From: JAOSJT01 sp035362335
Lineage (GTDB): Bacteria; Bacteroidota; Ignavibacteria; SZUA-365
NCBI GenBank assembly: GCA_035362335.1
Contig: DAOSDL010000009.1
Span: 1-64,000, forward strand
Direction of reading: 5' to 3'
DNA: 64,000 bases
The notes beneath the pieces are model-generated. The model had not been told where the DNA came from, searched no databases, and was given only the letters and a program-made list of their open reading frames with translations. The translations under genes and the position numbers were made by a program. Positions 62,158 through 64,000 of this stretch are shown here, piece by piece. Position 1 is the stretch's first letter; each line of letters begins with the position of its first letter.

Positions 62158-63408
62158 TTATTGAGCGAGCGGTTCTTGTATTCCATGAAATACTAGCGAC
62201 ACGATCCCACCAGAAATTCGTCGCATTCTGGCTAAAACAAAGACATGCCCATCTGAAATATTTATTTGCTTAAATGTCAGATAATCGTTTTCCAATCTCG
62301 CAACTTGTGTGCTTTTCATTCCTTCTACTCGGAATATCTCTCCATCTTCTGTCATGGCAAATAGGTTTGAGTATTGATCCTCAGCCATGGACACTACTGA
62401 ACTGCCTTCCCTCAAATCACATATCTCGGAGATCTGGTCGTTAATTACCTGATATATACTGTTACCACCAAATATATATACACTGCCTGAACTACCAAGA
62501 TAGAATCGTACATGTTCGCCATTTGATCCTAAGCGCTCATTAAGATTGATACTAAGTATCAACTTATTGAAATATTTATATACATTCCGTAAGCTTCTTC
62601 CAGTTGACCTCTCGTAGGTTGACACAATCGCATATGTTTCGCTTCGCTCTGTGATTAGAACATCAGATATATAATGTCTCGTTCCTCCTTCGGAATATTT
62701 TGCAACGGGCATTACTACGCTCTCCCAATTAACTCCATTTGAAAGATAAATTGCACCTGAATCCGCACCTAATACGATCTCCCCTTTCGAATTTATAGCA
62801 CCAGAATAAATATGATTGTTCATCTTTACTAAGTTATCAGATCTGTTATTTGTTGCTAAAAAGCCAGTCTCAGTGAGGCTAATTCGTTCTCCTGCTAAGA
62901 AATACTCTGAATTTAATCTTCCAAACACTGAGCTCGGGCTCAGGTCGGATGTGCTCTGGTATCTTTGCTCGATCATTATTGCTCGCCAGGAAGTACCATT
63001 ATATTCCCAAACATCCCCACCACGAGAAGAGCAAAAACCCGCAACCACAATCAACGACGGATCATGCCCCCAAAGCTCAGTAAGATCTGTTTGATACGTA
63101 CCTTGGAAACTGAGAGTATCACACTCCCATTCCAACTTATCGAATATGCTGATTTTGGCGGTCGATTGAGAAATATCGTCGTTACACCCTCCTATCAATA
63201 TTCCAATCAGAAGACAAGTCACCTGAATAGCATGACGACTCGTTCGCGATACTTTAGTATCAAATAAACGTATTTTGTCCAAAATATATCGAACCCATCT
63301 CAACTCTCGAAGGACTTGCCGGTCAACTTCGTTGATCATATCCTGAATAGCTAAAGCGTATTCTCCGTTGATCAGCCACAGTTTCCGCGAAAAGTTCTGC
63401 TTGGACAT
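62158..63408 (-). CDS. AT-rich lipoprotein-like beta-propeller protein
   Basis: 416 residues from ATG 63408 (GGAG 8 nt upstream). About 60 residues precede a hydrophobic segment that ends in a lipobox-like LIGGC (TCLLIGILIGGCNDD), an unusually long lead for a lipoprotein; it may be a fused or misplaced start. The rest has propeller-like repeats (LTELWGHDPSLIVVAGFCSS, GDVWEYNGTSWRAI, GAINSKGEIVLGADSGAI, GSSGSVYIFGGNSIY). Similar Bacteroidota proteins are surface sensors of unknown function. The region is AT-rich, which suggests separate origin. Confidence 0.65.
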   Translation of the reverse strand: MSKQNFSRKLWLINGEYALAIQDMINEVDRQVLRELRWVRYILDKIRLFDTKVSRTSRHAIQVTCLLIGILIGGCNDDISQSTAKISIFDKLEWECDTLSFQGTYQTDLTELWGHDPSLIVVAGFCSSRGGDVWEYNGTSWRAIMIEQRYQSTSDLSPSSVFGRLNSEYFLAGERISLTETGFLATNNRSDNLVKMNNHIYSGAINSKGEIVLGADSGAIYLSNGVNWESVVMPVAKYSEGGTRHYISDVLITERSETYAIVSTYERSTGRSLRNVYKYFNKLILSINLNERLGSNGEHVRFYLGSSGSVYIFGGNSIYQVINDQISEICDLREGSSVVSMAEDQYSNLFAMTEDGEIFRVEGMKSTQVARLENDYLTFKQINISDGHVFVLARMRRISGGIVSLVFHGIQEPLAQ

Positions 63409-63479
63409 CTTAGACGCTCCACCCGTCATTGTTGATCTGCTTTATTGCACGGTCAGAGAACATAATACCTATTTATATT

Positions 63480-63812
63480 TTATGGCAATCCCCAGACCCA
63501 GAGACCACCCCACTCGATCTTCCAGCGATTCTTACATACTGAGGATATCTCCGTTGGTTGATCCACTCCACCCACAGCGAACGGGAAAGAGAGCACATAG
63601 CATATACTCGACGGATACAAACCGCTATTTCGTACAAATCCCATACTATGCACGCCATGCAGTTTAACACGTATCGAATCCGGCAGATCCTGTCCCCCGG
63701 CTTCGACTGCCGCCAACATGCCGGACGTCGACACCATCACATTGAGCGATACCAAACACACCGCTATCGTAATCTTCGCATGTCTCGCGAAATATGCGGG
63801 TTGATTGTTCAC
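63480..63812 (-). CDS. Small exported hypothetical protein
   Basis: 110 residues starting at GTG 63812, with GGAGTG about 7 nt upstream. The N-terminus (HAKITIAVCLVSLNVMVSTSGMLAAVEA) looks like a signal peptide. The short mature part (DSIRVKLHGVHSMGF, ICYVLSFPFAVGGV) has no known domain. It may be the front of a broken gene; the other frames near 63473-63670 are not clearly coding. AT-rich like its neighbour. Confidence 0.4.
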   Translation of the reverse strand: MNNQPAYFARHAKITIAVCLVSLNVMVSTSGMLAAVEAGGQDLPDSIRVKLHGVHSMGFVRNSGLYPSSICYVLSFPFAVGGVDQPTEISSVCKNRWKIEWGGLWVWGLP

Positions 63813-64000
63813 ACGGCCACTCCAAGCTCGGATTGCAGGGGAACGTATTCGTCAGCCGACACACCAGACCCCACGAGATCCGCATATCGCAGCATTACCG
63901 TCGATCACGTACCGGACTATTGTTCAGGCAGGTCTGGTTGAATGAAACTCGACGATGCGCAAGGATAACATAAAAACACGTCCCTGTCAAGTATAGCCGA
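63813..64000. other. Right-edge region, no gene seen
   Basis: Short AT-rich stretch to the window edge. No start, domain or repeat recognised. Confidence 0.4.

Overview
The window is high-GC bacterial DNA from a member of the Bacteroidota/Chlorobiota supergroup, probably an uncultured Ignavibacteria- or Kapabacteria-like lineage. The evidence is several secreted proteins ending in type IX secretion (T9SS) C-terminal sorting domains, promoter-like TAnnTTTG elements in front of some genes, and the overall gene repertoire. No rRNA or tRNA gene was recognised. The last ~2.1 kb is visibly AT-richer than the rest.

Layout. 1-2830: start of a secreted protein, a decayed T9SS gene, then a non-coding array of 19 copies of a palindromic core (TATTCA-S-TGAAYA) bracketed by a ~240-bp direct repeat. 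2827-5592 (minus): DUF302 protein, ECF sigma factor with zinc-binding anti-sigma, YgjP/SprT-like metallopeptidase, O-methyltransferase. 5767-12450 (minus): giant VWA/T9SS surface protein and pyrimidine-nucleoside phosphorylase. 12782-14477: a RAYT-like (REP-associated transposase) protein that has lost the HUH histidines, followed by a second, 11-copy array of the same palindromic core. 14733-20141 (minus): PepSY-like protein and nuoFEDCBA, the peripheral half of complex I plus nuoA. 20449-34385 (minus): housekeeping genes (acyl-CoA synthetase, pyrE, phhB, dnaG, pyrG, cdsA), a T9SS protein, a CPBP protease, a deoxyhypusine-synthase-like protein, a DUF3108 protein, a GT9 glycosyltransferase and a TPR protein. 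34607-40800 (plus): maf, a flippase-like membrane protein, an outer-surface HhH protein and an FG-GAP/ASPIC T9SS protein.

42383-45423 is an arsenic island: promoter/operator, arsR, ACR3, and a single gene fusing an arsenate-reductase-type phosphatase domain to an ArsM arsenite methyltransferase. 45567-48664 carries lipoprotein/GIDE-domain genes and a HisN-like phosphatase. 48969-59697 is a compact surface-sugar island: flippase-like protein, GT-B protein, SpsF-like cytidylyltransferase, split transketolase, class III aminotransferase, EEP phosphoesterase, SDR, KdsC-like phosphatase, NeuB-like synthase without a SAF domain, and a fatty-acid hydroxylase. Together these suggest synthesis and CMP activation of an unusual ulosonic acid. 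59838-62111 is a T9SS/SBBP-repeat gene broken by an IS1380-family element, and the AT-rich end encodes a lipoprotein-like propeller protein and a small exported ORF.

The most unusual system is the pairing of a degenerate RAYT with two large arrays of one palindromic core. It suggests a REP-like repeat family whose transposase has been domesticated or has decayed. All functional statements come from reading sequence motifs; no database search was run.
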